This document shows positions 7,892 through 15,740 of a stretch of DNA of 45,700 nucleotides, in pieces (position 1 is the stretch's first letter; each line of letters opens with the position of its first letter). This stretch comes from JBMOPD01 sp049323615 (GTDB taxonomy: Bacteria > Bacillota > Desulfotomaculia > Desulfotomaculales > Desulfocucumaceae). The stretch covers positions 1 through 45,700 of the forward strand of contig JBMOPD010000054.1 of the NCBI GenBank assembly GCA_049323615.1, in the 5' to 3' direction. Below the pieces are notes generated by a model. The model made no database searches. It worked only from the letters and a program-made list of their open reading frames with translations, and was not told the origin of the DNA. Both the position numbers and the translations under genes were made by a program.

Positions 7892-9802
7892 ATGAATGAT
7901 TTCAAGATCGGGGTGGTTTCCACCTATCCCGAGCTTTCCAAACAGATACTCAGACTGGCCGAAGAGATGAGGTTGGGCCTTGAGCTGAAGGAGGGGATAC
8001 TGGAGGAAGGGGTAAAGCTCGCCCGCCAGTTCGAGCGTGAGGGAGTGGACGTGCTTATCAGCCGGGGGGTAACCGGAAAAATGATTAAAAAGGTGACCTC
8101 GCTGCCCATCGTCCTGATCGACATCACTTCCTTCGACATACTCCAGGCCCTGTACTGGGCCAAAAAGATGGGCCGGAGGATAGCTTTTCTGGGCCACCGG
8201 ACCCAGGACTTCACCCCCGAGTTTGACAGCATCACCGAAATACTGGGAATAGCGGTGGACTGCTATCCCTACAGCAGCGAATACGAAATGAACGAGCAGG
8301 CGGAGAGGATGCTGAGGGACAGGATCGACGTGGTGGTCAGCACCGGCCTGTGCATTTACGAAATGGCCAGGGAGTCCGGGGTCAACGCGGTGCTGGTGAA
8401 GTCCGGCTACGACGCCATATTAAGCTCCATCAAGAGGGCCATTGAGCTGTTCAAGAACATACAGAGGGACCAGCAGCGGTCGGAAAGGTTCAGGTCGGTG
8501 CTGGAGCTGACCAACGACGGAATCCTGATTTTGAACGAGGAAAACCGGGTCTCTTTTATGAACCCCTCGGCCGAGAAGCTCCTGGGGGTTGACGCGGGTA
8601 TGATACTGGGCCGCTACGCCGGGGACCTCCGCCAGAATTCTTTCTGGGGGCCTCTTTTGGACCCCGGAAAGAAGGGACAGGCCGAGGTGCTGCGGGAAGT
8701 GGGGCAAAAGCAGTTTTTTGTGAACAGCATGCCCATCAACATTAAAAACAGGGAGCGGGGCCAGGTAATCACCTTCCAGAGCGCCGACAGGATACAGGTA
8801 ATGGAGCATAACCTGCGGCGGCAGCTTTTCAAAAAGGGACTGGTGGCCAGGCACACCTTCAACGACCTTATAGGCGGCAGCAGCCTGCTGGAAAACTGCG
8901 TGAACAGGGCGAAAAAATTCGCCAGGGCCAGCGCCACGGTGCTCATCGGGGGAGAGAGCGGCACCGGCAAGGAGCTGTTTGCCCAGAGCATACACAATGA
9001 AAGCCAGAGGCGGAAGGGCCCCTTTGTGGCGGTAAACTGCGCGGCGCTGCCGGAGAACCTGCTGGAGAGCGAGCTGTTCGGCTACGAGGAGGGGGCCTTC
9101 ACCGGCGCCAAGAAGGGCGGCAAGAGCGGGCTGTTCGAGATGGCCCACGGGGGCACCATTTTCCTGGATGAGATAGGGGAAATGAGCCTGCGTGTGCAGG
9201 CCCGGCTGCTGCGGGTTTTGCAGGAGCGCGAGATAATGAGGATTGGCAGCGACCGGGTCATACCGGTGGATGTCAGGATAATAGCGGCCACCAACTATGA
9301 TCTGAGCCAGGAGGTTAAGAACGGCAAATTCCGGAGCGACCTGTACCACCGCCTGGAGGTGCTGAACCTGGACATCCCTCCCCTGCGGGCCAGAAAGGAA
9401 GACATTGAGCTTCTGGCCAATCACTTCGTCGCCCAGTTCAGCTACCAGGTGAAAAAGGCGGTGCCTCCCCTGAGCAGGTCCTCCCTGGAGGCGCTGAAAA
9501 ATTATGACTGGCCGGGAAACGTGAGGGAGTTGCAAAACGTAATACAGAAATACGTGCTGCTGATCGAGGAGAACCAGGGCTGAGACCAGCTGGTCAGCGA
9601 ACTGATTAAGGAAAAAGTGAGAAAGTCGTACAGTGCCGGGACAGGGGATGACGGCACCATAACCCTGAAGATAAGAAACCTCGATGACATGGAGAGGGAA
9701 ATAATCGATCACCTTCAGTCATGGGGATATAGCAACAAGGAGATATCAAGGCTTTTGGGCACAAGCAGGACCACACTGTGGAGGAAGGCCAAGTCACTGT
9801 AG
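7892..9802 (+). pseudogene. PrpR-type sigma-54 activator interrupted by in-frame TGA
   Basis: One continuous frame of 636 codons apart from TGA at 9581-9583 (codon 564). The domains are PrpR_N sensor (about 1-190, starting MNDFKIGVVSTYPELSKQ), PAS (about 200-300), and AAA+ sigma-54 interaction domain with Walker A 'GESGTGKE' (about 353) and the sigma-54 contact loop 'GAFTGA' (about 402). After the TGA comes a Fis-type helix-turn-helix ('GYSNKEISRLLGTSRTTLWR'). The start is ATG 7892, 11 nt after GGAGG. Read literally, the product is an activator lacking its DNA-binding domain, and the last 73 codons are untranslated. It could be a nonsense mutation, a sequencing error or low-level read-through. 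It would be expected to drive the -24/-12 promoters at 9919 and 15665. A terminator follows. Confidence 0.85.
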
Positions 9803-9823
9803 CGCTGTTTCGATAAGTAACCG

Positions 9824-9854
9824 GCGGGGTTTCAATATGAACCCCGCTTTTTTA
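9824..9854 (+). terminator. Terminator after the sigma-54 activator gene
   Basis: An 8-bp stem (GCGGGGTT 9824-9831 with AACCCCGC 9840-9847), an 8-nt loop, then seven T. It separates the regulator from the transporter operon. Confidence 0.9.
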
Positions 9855-9918
9855 TTAAATCCGCCCATTATAGAGAAATTTCAGAGAGTTTGCAACTGTG
9901 CCTATATTACCAAAAGGG

Positions 9919-9934
9919 TGGCATATTATTTGCT
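9919..9934 (+). promoter_or_regulatory. Sigma-54 (-24/-12) promoter of the TRAP/CoA-transferase operon
   Basis: TGGCATATTATTTGCT matches the sigma-54 consensus, with invariant GG (9920-9921) and GC (9932-9933) exactly 10 nt apart. The predicted start is about 9945, roughly 205 nt before dctP. An 8-bp palindrome GAAATTTC (9875-9882) upstream is a possible but unproven activator site. Nothing else gene-like is seen in 9803-10149. Confidence 0.8.
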
Positions 9935-10149
9935 TGATTAAAAAGGCTGCATGCGCCGGGAAAATTTTGTCGAAGGCGGCCGGAAAGTTTTATTGACCTT
10001 ATGATTGATATCCGGGGGGTGATGGAATACATGAGGGTTGGAAAGTAGCTTTGCAAGGGCCTCATGGTTTGTTTTGAGAAGTATAAACTCCGGGGAGATT
10101 TTGCCTGTACTGCCTTAAGTCCTTATAACACAGTGGGAAGGGGTTATGA

Positions 10150-11265
10150 ATGATGAGAAAGCCGAAAAGATTTTTGATCATGCTTGCGCTGCTAATCAGT
10201 GCAGCGCTCCTTTTGACCTCCTGCGGGCAGAAAAAAGACGCCAAGGACGCCACCGCCGACGCCAAGGCCGGCGGCAAGACATACACGCTCAACCTGAACT
10301 GCACATACCCGCCGCCCGTATACGAGTGGGAATCCAAGTATATCGCCAACGACCTGTTTGCCAAGCGGGTGGAAGAAGCCACCAAGGGGCAGGTCAAGGT
10401 GAAGGTGTTTTACAACAACCAGCTGGCTCCCCAGGCCCAGGGGCTGGACGCCCTGAAGAAGAACGTAATCCAACTGGAGAGCGCCACCTCATACTGGGGC
10501 GGGACCGTCCCCGAGAGCGAGTTTGTCTTCCTGCCCTTCTGGAGCAAGGGGCACGCCCACGCCATGCACGTGGTGCGCGAGACCAAGATAGGGGAAATAC
10601 TGGACAAGGCCTACCAAAAGCAGGGCGCCCACATACTGTTCTACTGGCCGGTCAGCATCGAGGGGCTGATCAGTAAAAAGCCCATCGCCAAGTATGACGA
10701 CATGAAAGGGCTAAAGATAAGGACCGCCTCTTCCCTGTGGCCTAACTGGTACAAGGCGATGGGCACCGTACCCATCAACATCGCCGCCACCGAGCAGTAC
10801 GAGGCCATGATGAGGGGGACCATGGACGGGACCATCTACGTGCTGTACAGCATCGACACCTACAAGTTTTACGAGGTGGCCAAGAACATCACCCTGCCTG
10901 GATTCGTGGACCCGTTCCTCTGCTACGTGCTGGTCAACAACCAGACCTGGGACGCCCTGCCTGCCGACCTGAAAAAGACCATCGAGCAGGTGGCCCAGGA
11001 GATTGAAAAAGAATCCGTGAAGGGCTCCGAAAAGCTGACCGACTCCATACTTACCCTGTGCAAGGACCGCAACGTGACGGTGAACAAGCTCAGCAAGGCG
11101 GAATTTGACAAGTTCCGGCAGTCCGCCATGCCCCTGTGGGACGAGTTTGCCGCCAAGTCCCCGGAGTGCGCGGAAATGGTCAAGATCATCAAGGAAGACC
11201 TGAAAAACTGGGAGGCCACCAATCCCGACTCCAAGCAGTGGGAAGAGAGATGGCTGGCGAAATAA
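10150..11265 (+). CDS. TRAP transporter substrate-binding lipoprotein (DctP family)
   Basis: A 371-residue extracytoplasmic solute-binding protein. It has a lipoprotein signal peptide with lipobox 'LLTSC', so the mature protein is lipid-anchored. DctP features include 'YEWESKYIANDLFAKRVEEA' and 'GLKIRTASS', whose Arg usually binds the substrate carboxylate. It captures an organic acid for the DctQM permease. The start is one of two tandem ATGs at 10150/10153 behind GGAAGGGG. It is the first gene after the sigma-54 promoter. A strong hairpin separates it from the permease genes. The substrate is not predictable here; the neighbouring CoA-transferase suggests a carboxylate that is degraded. Confidence 0.93.
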   Translation: MMRKPKRFLIMLALLISAALLLTSCGQKKDAKDATADAKAGGKTYTLNLNCTYPPPVYEWESKYIANDLFAKRVEEATKGQVKVKVFYNNQLAPQAQGLDALKKNVIQLESATSYWGGTVPESEFVFLPFWSKGHAHAMHVVRETKIGEILDKAYQKQGAHILFYWPVSIEGLISKKPIAKYDDMKGLKIRTASSLWPNWYKAMGTVPINIAATEQYEAMMRGTMDGTIYVLYSIDTYKFYEVAKNITLPGFVDPFLCYVLVNNQTWDALPADLKKTIEQVAQEIEKESVKGSEKLTDSILTLCKDRNVTVNKLSKAEFDKFRQSAMPLWDEFAAKSPECAEMVKIIKEDLKNWEATNPDSKQWEERWLAK

Positions 11266-11277
11266 GGTTAAGGCTGT

Positions 11278-11304
11278 ACCCGGCGGGGATTTTCCCCGCC
11301 GGGT
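11278..11304 (+). repeat. Intergenic hairpin between TRAP binding protein and permease genes
   Basis: A 12-bp perfect stem (ACCCGGCGGGGA 11278-11289 with TCCCCGCCGGGT 11293-11304) and a 3-nt loop, with no T run. It is probably an mRNA 3'-end stabiliser or partial stop that gives more binding protein than permease. Confidence 0.75.
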
Positions 11305-11325
11305 GGCAAATACGGGGGTGAGGCC

Positions 11326-11841
11326 TTGAGATTCCTTGAGAAGATAATTTCAAAGTTGAATGTGGGTATGATGTGGGTTGCCGGTTTCATGATTATTTTT
11401 ATGGGCTTTTCCACCACCGCCGACGTGATCCTGCGGGCGTTTTTCAACAGCCCCCTGACCTGGTCCTTTGACACGGTGTGCTACCTCAACGCGGCCGCCG
11501 CCTTCCTGGCGGGGGGATTCGGGCTTTTGACTGATCGGCACGTGAGGGTGGACGTTGTTTACGAGCGCTTCTCCCCCAGGACGAAGGGAGTAATGGATGT
11601 CTGCACGTCCTTTTTGTTTTTCCTTTTCTGCCTGGTGCTGGTATGGATGGGCGGGGAAACGGCCCTGGAGTCCTGGCAGTCAAAGGCCCTGGCCGGGAAT
11701 GTGCTCAACCCGCCCCTCTACCTGCCGCAGCTGCTGCTGCCGGTGGGCGGGCTGCTGATGGGGCTGCAGGGAGTCTTCCGCCTCATCAGGGACTTTAAGC
11801 TGGCGCTGGGCCACAAACAGGAAGAGGGGAGGATGAGCTGA
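11326..11841 (+). CDS. TRAP transporter small permease (DctQ family)
   Basis: A 171-residue membrane protein with four predicted membrane segments, the usual size for DctQ. The motif around 'VILRAFFNSPLTWSFDT' is typical of the family, as is 'DRHVRVDVVYERFSP'. It pairs with the large permease that follows to form the sodium- or proton-driven TRAP carrier. The start is TTG 11326 behind GGGGGTGAGG. Its stop overlaps the next ATG by one base (TGATG), so the two are coupled. Confidence 0.9.
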   Translation: MRFLEKIISKLNVGMMWVAGFMIIFMGFSTTADVILRAFFNSPLTWSFDTVCYLNAAAAFLAGGFGLLTDRHVRVDVVYERFSPRTKGVMDVCTSFLFFLFCLVLVWMGGETALESWQSKALAGNVLNPPLYLPQLLLPVGGLLMGLQGVFRLIRDFKLALGHKQEEGRMS

Positions 11842-13157
11842 TGGAACCGTGGCTTCTGGGGGTTATTCTTTTAGGCGCGATGCTTCTCTTTCTCGCCCTG
11901 GGGCTGCCGGTGGCCTTTACCCTGGGCGGCCTCTCCCTGGCCATAGGCTATTTCGTCTGGGGGGGCACCGGCGGTTTTTACGCAGTCACGCTGGGATCCC
12001 TGGGCAAGGTGTCGGAGTTCACCCTTACCGCCATTCCGTTGTTCCTGCTCATGGCGGCGGTGCTGCAGTTCAGTGGGCTGGCCGACGACTTGTATGAAAT
12101 GGTGTACCGCTGGATGGGAGGCATTAAGGGCGGGCTGGCCATAGGAAGCATCATTATCTCGGCCATTTTCGCCGCCATGGTGGGGATAAGCACGGTGGCC
12201 ACCGCCACCCTGGGGCTTACCGCACTGCCCTCCATGATCAAGAGGGGCTACAATAAAAAAATGGTGGCCGGGGCCATCTGCGCCGGGGGGGCGCTGGGCA
12301 TCATCATTCCCCCCAGCGTGATCATGATCATATACGCCAGTGAGGCCGAGGTGTCCGCCGGGCAGATGTTTTTCGGGGGGATTATACCCGGTATAATGAT
12401 GGCCCTTATTTACATGCTTTATATCTATGTCCGCTGCCTGTGCAACCCTGCTGACGGGCCGCCCATACCCAAAGAGGAAAGGTTCACCATGGCTGAAAAG
12501 ATGCAGTCCCTAAGGGCGGTTTCTCTGCCCGTGCTGATCATCTTACTGGTGCTGGGGGTTATCTACCTGGGGCTGGCCACTCCCACCGAGGCGGCCGCCA
12601 TCGGGCTGGTGGGGTCAATTTTCTGTGCCGTAATAAGGCGGCAGGTGACACTTGAGAATCTCAAAAAAATGTTCCACATGGGCGTGGGGGTCAATGCCAT
12701 GGTGTTCTGGATCATAATCGGGGCGGTGGCCTACTCCCGCCTGGTGACCATGTCCGGCACCGGCGAGTGGTTCAGCGAGCTGGTTACCGGGCTTGACGTG
12801 AACCGCTGGCTGATACTGCTGGGCATGCAGGGAGTCTTTTTTATCCTCGGCATGCTGCTGGACCCGGCCGGGATCATACTGATTACCGGGCCCTTCTTCC
12901 TGCCGGTGATCACCGCCCTGGGCTTCGACCCGCTGTGGTACGGGATACTGTTCGTGATCAACATGAACATGGCCTACCTGACCCCTCCCTTCGGGTTCAA
13001 CCTGTTCGTGATGAAGGGCGTGGCCGCCAACGAGCTGACCATCGGCGACATATACTCGGCCATCTGGCCCTTTGTGGGGCTTCAGGCCATAGCCCTGCTG
13101 CTGGTGGTGATTTTCCCCAAGCTGGTCACCTGGCTGCCGGCCCTTATGATCAAGTAA
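11841..13157 (+). CDS. TRAP transporter large permease (DctM family)
   Basis: A 438-residue polytopic membrane protein and the transport-catalysing subunit. The family length and motifs are clear: 'GLPVAFTLGGLSL' near the N-terminus, 'GAICAGGALGIIIPPSVIMI' near residue 145, and 'TPTEAAAIGLVG' in the second half. It is co-translated with the small permease. Together with the dctP-like gene it completes a three-component TRAP importer at the head of the CoA-transferase operon. Confidence 0.95.
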   Translation: MEPWLLGVILLGAMLLFLALGLPVAFTLGGLSLAIGYFVWGGTGGFYAVTLGSLGKVSEFTLTAIPLFLLMAAVLQFSGLADDLYEMVYRWMGGIKGGLAIGSIIISAIFAAMVGISTVATATLGLTALPSMIKRGYNKKMVAGAICAGGALGIIIPPSVIMIIYASEAEVSAGQMFFGGIIPGIMMALIYMLYIYVRCLCNPADGPPIPKEERFTMAEKMQSLRAVSLPVLIILLVLGVIYLGLATPTEAAAIGLVGSIFCAVIRRQVTLENLKKMFHMGVGVNAMVFWIIIGAVAYSRLVTMSGTGEWFSELVTGLDVNRWLILLGMQGVFFILGMLLDPAGIILITGPFFLPVITALGFDPLWYGILFVINMNMAYLTPPFGFNLFVMKGVAANELTIGDIYSAIWPFVGLQAIALLLVVIFPKLVTWLPALMIK

Positions 13158-13205
13158 AGACAGAAAATTATTCAATTGCATCAGCCGGAGGAGGTTGAGA
13201 CATAA

Positions 13206-14126
13206 TTGGCTCTGAACAAGGTGACAACCCTCCCGGAGGCGGTGAGCGGGCTGGTCCGGGACGGAGACACGGTTTCCATGGGAGGCATACTCTCCCGGGA
13301 GCCGGTGGCCTGTGCCTACGAGCTGATCAGGCAGGGCAAAAAGGACCTGACCATGATAGTGGACAGCCGTGACGAGTCGGTGGAACTTTTGATCGGGTCC
13401 GGGCTGGTGAAAAAGGTGGAGTCCGCCTACGTCTGGGTGGGTGTGATCGGCAGCGGGCTGCACTTCAGGCGGGCGGTGGAAAAGGGCATTCCCCGCCACA
13501 TAGAGGTGGAGGACTACTCCAACCTGGCCATAGGCATGCGCTTTCTGGCCGGCGCCCTGGGGGTGCCCTACATGCCCCTGCGCTCCATGATGGGGTCCGA
13601 TATTCCCAGGCACAACCCGCGGGTGAAAATAACCGAGGACCCCTACGACGGCGAAAAGGTGGCCCTGGTGCCGGCCGCCAGGCCGGACGTGGCCTTTATC
13701 CACGTGCAGCGGGCGGACAAGATGGGCAACGCCCAGATATGGGGAATGATCGGCAACGACATAAACATCGCCCGGGCGGCCAAAAAGGTTATCCTGACCT
13801 GCGAGGAGATAGTGCCCACCCCGGAAATAAGAAAGATACCCAACATGACCCAGATACCCTTTTACTGCGTGGAGGCCGTGGTGGAGCTTCCCTTCGGGGC
13901 GCACCCCCTGGGGGTGGCGGGTTATTACTGGATTGACACCCCCTTCCGCAGGGAGTGGCTGGCCGCGTCGAAAACTTACGAGGGGTTCCGGGCCTGGCTG
14001 GACAAGTGGGTGTTCAGCTGGGACAGCTTCGACGGGTACCTGCGCAAGCTGGGGGAGGAAAGGCTGGCCGGGCTTCGCGAAATGGAGCACGACAATTTCA
14101 GGATCCCGAAGATAGAAAGCTATTGA
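13206..14126 (+). CDS. CoA-transferase subunit A (glutaconate CoA-transferase GctA-like)
   Basis: A 306-residue family I CoA-transferase alpha subunit, with 'DGDTVSMGG' near the N-terminus, a mid-protein 'LRSMMGSD', and 'PDVAFIHVQRADKMGNAQIW', all typical of the GctA group. With subunit B it moves CoA from a donor such as acetyl-CoA or succinyl-CoA to a carboxylic acid. The start is TTG 13206, after a GGAGGAGG at 13187-13194 and a GAGGTTGAG nearer the start. It follows the TRAP permease by 48 nt, so the imported acid is the likely acceptor. This is inference. Confidence 0.88.
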   Translation: MALNKVTTLPEAVSGLVRDGDTVSMGGILSREPVACAYELIRQGKKDLTMIVDSRDESVELLIGSGLVKKVESAYVWVGVIGSGLHFRRAVEKGIPRHIEVEDYSNLAIGMRFLAGALGVPYMPLRSMMGSDIPRHNPRVKITEDPYDGEKVALVPAARPDVAFIHVQRADKMGNAQIWGMIGNDINIARAAKKVILTCEEIVPTPEIRKIPNMTQIPFYCVEAVVELPFGAHPLGVAGYYWIDTPFRREWLAASKTYEGFRAWLDKWVFSWDSFDGYLRKLGEERLAGLREMEHDNFRIPKIESY

Positions 14127-14142
14127 GTTGGGGGGAAAAAGC

Positions 14143-15009
14143 TTGTCTCAAACCTGCTCTTACACCACCCAGGAAATGATGGTATCGGTCTGTTCACGGC
14201 TGATCAGGGACTACGAGTGCGTATTTATCGGGGTGGGCATACCGCTTTTGGCCGGTGTGGTGGCCAGCAAGATTCACGCCCCCAACTCGGTGATCATATA
14301 CGAGGCCGGTGGAATAGGGGCGATTAGCCGGAGGCTGCCGTGGAGCATTTCGGACAACGCCACCACCGATAACGCCCTGGTGGCCACCGAGCTGTGGAGG
14401 GCGCTGGGAGACGTGCAGAGGGGCTTCGTGGATGTGGCCGTGGTGGGTGGGGCCCAGATAGACAGGTACGGCAACCTGAACACCACTGTGATTATAGGTC
14501 CCGGCAAGTCATACCGCAACCCGTCCAACCGGCTGCCCGGGTCGGGCGGGTCCAACGACCTGGCCTCCTCGGCCAAAAGGACGCTTATCGTTATGCGGCT
14601 GGAAAAGAGGAAATTCGTCCAAAAACTGGACTATATAACAAGCCCGGGCTTCCTGGGGGGGCCCGGGGACAGGCAAAAGGCCGGCCTTTCGGGCGGAGGG
14701 CCGGAGGCCGTAATCACCGACAAGTGCATATTCAGGTTTAACCGGGAAACCGGGGAGATGTACCTGGATGAGCTGTTCCCCGGGGTCACCGCGGAAGAGG
14801 TGAGGTCTTTAGTGGACTGGAACATGAAGGCCGCCCCCCGGCTGAAGGAGGTTTCCCCGCCCACCGCGGAGGAGATCGGGGTAATGCACATGATTGACCC
14901 CATGGGCGTGGTGCTGGGCAGCAAGAGCAGGCAGGAGGCCCAACCCTTCGAAGATTATTACTCCACCATGAAGTCCTGCTATGAGTCGTTAAAACTTGAT
15001 TTGGGCTGA
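14143..15009 (+). CDS. CoA-transferase subunit B (glutaconate CoA-transferase GctB-like)
   Basis: A 288-residue beta subunit carrying the catalytic glutamate. With the start at TTG 14143 (6 nt after GGGGGGAAA), the motif 'IIYEAGGIGA' places Glu at residue 54, the same number as the known active-site Glu54 of glutaconate CoA-transferase. That supports both the family and the start. A longer frame from 14128 lacks a ribosome site. Other family features are 'DVAVVGGAQID' with 'GNLNTT' and 'GPGKSYRNPSNRLPGSGGSN'. It forms a complex with the preceding subunit. Confidence 0.9.
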   Translation: MSQTCSYTTQEMMVSVCSRLIRDYECVFIGVGIPLLAGVVASKIHAPNSVIIYEAGGIGAISRRLPWSISDNATTDNALVATELWRALGDVQRGFVDVAVVGGAQIDRYGNLNTTVIIGPGKSYRNPSNRLPGSGGSNDLASSAKRTLIVMRLEKRKFVQKLDYITSPGFLGGPGDRQKAGLSGGGPEAVITDKCIFRFNRETGEMYLDELFPGVTAEEVRSLVDWNMKAAPRLKEVSPPTAEEIGVMHMIDPMGVVLGSKSRQEAQPFEDYYSTMKSCYESLKLDLG

Positions 15010-15024
15010 ACAGGAGTGATCCGG

Positions 15025-15441
15025 ATGTATAAAAAAATACTGGTTCCCGTTGACGGGTCGGAAAATTCAACGGCCGCCCTGGAGCAGGCGGCGGCGCTGG
15101 CTGTGATAGCCGGGGCCGGGGTAACGGTCATGCATGTTCTTGACCTGCCGCCCCAGGTAAAGTCCCTGATTGGAGACACCCTAAAAGAGCAAATCAGGGA
15201 AGTAGGGGAAAAAATTGTAAACAGCGCCAAAGAAGCCTGCGCGGCCAGGGGGGCGGCCTGCGAGGGAAAACTGGTCTGGGGCGTACCGGACCACGAGGTA
15301 ATCATGGAGGCCCAGCAAGGGAGGTACGACCTTATTGTTATCGGAAGCCGGGGTCAGGGAGAGGTAAAGGGCTGGCTGCTGGGAAGCGTCAGCCGCAGGG
15401 TGGTGCGGCACGCCCGGTGCCCGGTGCTGGTAGTAAAATAG
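15025..15441 (+). CDS. Universal stress protein (UspA family)
   Basis: A 138-residue single-domain Usp, with N-terminal 'KKILVPVDGSENS' and the ATP-binding motif G-x2-G-x9-G-S at the C-terminus ('GSRGQGEVKGWLLGSVS'). The start is ATG 15025, 9 nt after AGGAG; a GTG at 15016 sits directly on that site and is unlikely. TRAP transporter operons often carry a Usp that binds ATP and may regulate transport. Here it closes the transporter/CoA-transferase operon before a large hairpin. Confidence 0.92.
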   Translation: MYKKILVPVDGSENSTAALEQAAALAVIAGAGVTVMHVLDLPPQVKSLIGDTLKEQIREVGEKIVNSAKEACAARGAACEGKLVWGVPDHEVIMEAQQGRYDLIVIGSRGQGEVKGWLLGSVSRRVVRHARCPVLVVK

Positions 15442-15463
15442 GCCCGCCGGATAAACTCCGGAA

Positions 15464-15513
15464 AATCTAAAAGCATAAGGCCCCAGGGAAGGGCGGACTT
15501 ATGCTTTTAGATT
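15464..15513 (+). repeat. 16-bp perfect inverted repeat after the Usp gene
   Basis: The arms are AATCTAAAAGCATAAG (15464-15479) and its exact complement (15498-15513), with an 18-nt GC-rich loop. Partial pairing extends outward (CTCCG/CGGAG). There is no T run, so it is a poor terminator. It lies about 150-200 nt upstream of the sigma-54 promoter at 15665, within reach for an activator-binding site. Confidence 0.65.
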
Positions 15514-15664
15514 ATTCGGAGGCCGTGTTTATTTTTGGCGGGAACATGGTTGCAGTATGAAACACAGCCCCGGCAGGCTGATTTTAAGAGAAAACTGTTG
15601 TTGAACCGGCTGTATGTATCCCTTGGCAATATATTTACGGGAGCCTGCCCAAAACGCCAGCGGC

Positions 15665-15680
15665 TGGCACACGATTTGCT
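15665..15680 (+). promoter_or_regulatory. Consensus sigma-54 promoter of the beta-oxidation genes
   Basis: TGGCACACGATTTGCT is a perfect match to the -24/-12 consensus (TGGCAC-N5-TTGCW). GG (15666-15667) and GC (15678-15679) are 10 nt apart. The predicted start is near 15692, about 50 nt before the acyl-CoA dehydrogenase gene. Confidence 0.88.
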
Positions 15681-15740
15681 TTTGTGGATTCTTACCGGAT
15701 TATATAGAGGCAGTGCAGCGGAGAGAGGGAGGAGAGTCAG

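Noticed and set aside
9581..9583. TGA as a selenocysteine codon
   Set aside because: It lies in the linker between the AAA+ and HTH domains, where no catalytic Cys or Sec is known, and I see no SECIS-like reason to keep it.
10031..10048. Five-codon leader ORF (MRVGK) upstream of dctP
   Set aside because: A ribosome site precedes it, but it is too short and there is no attenuator structure to give it a role.
12615..14090. Long minus-strand open frame of 491 codons
   Set aside because: It lies opposite dctM and the CoA-transferase A gene, is rich in His/Gly/Pro/Gln as expected for the antisense of GC-rich codons, and has no family motif. The same holds for the long antisense frames at 8420-9712, 21699-22991 and 44287-45450.
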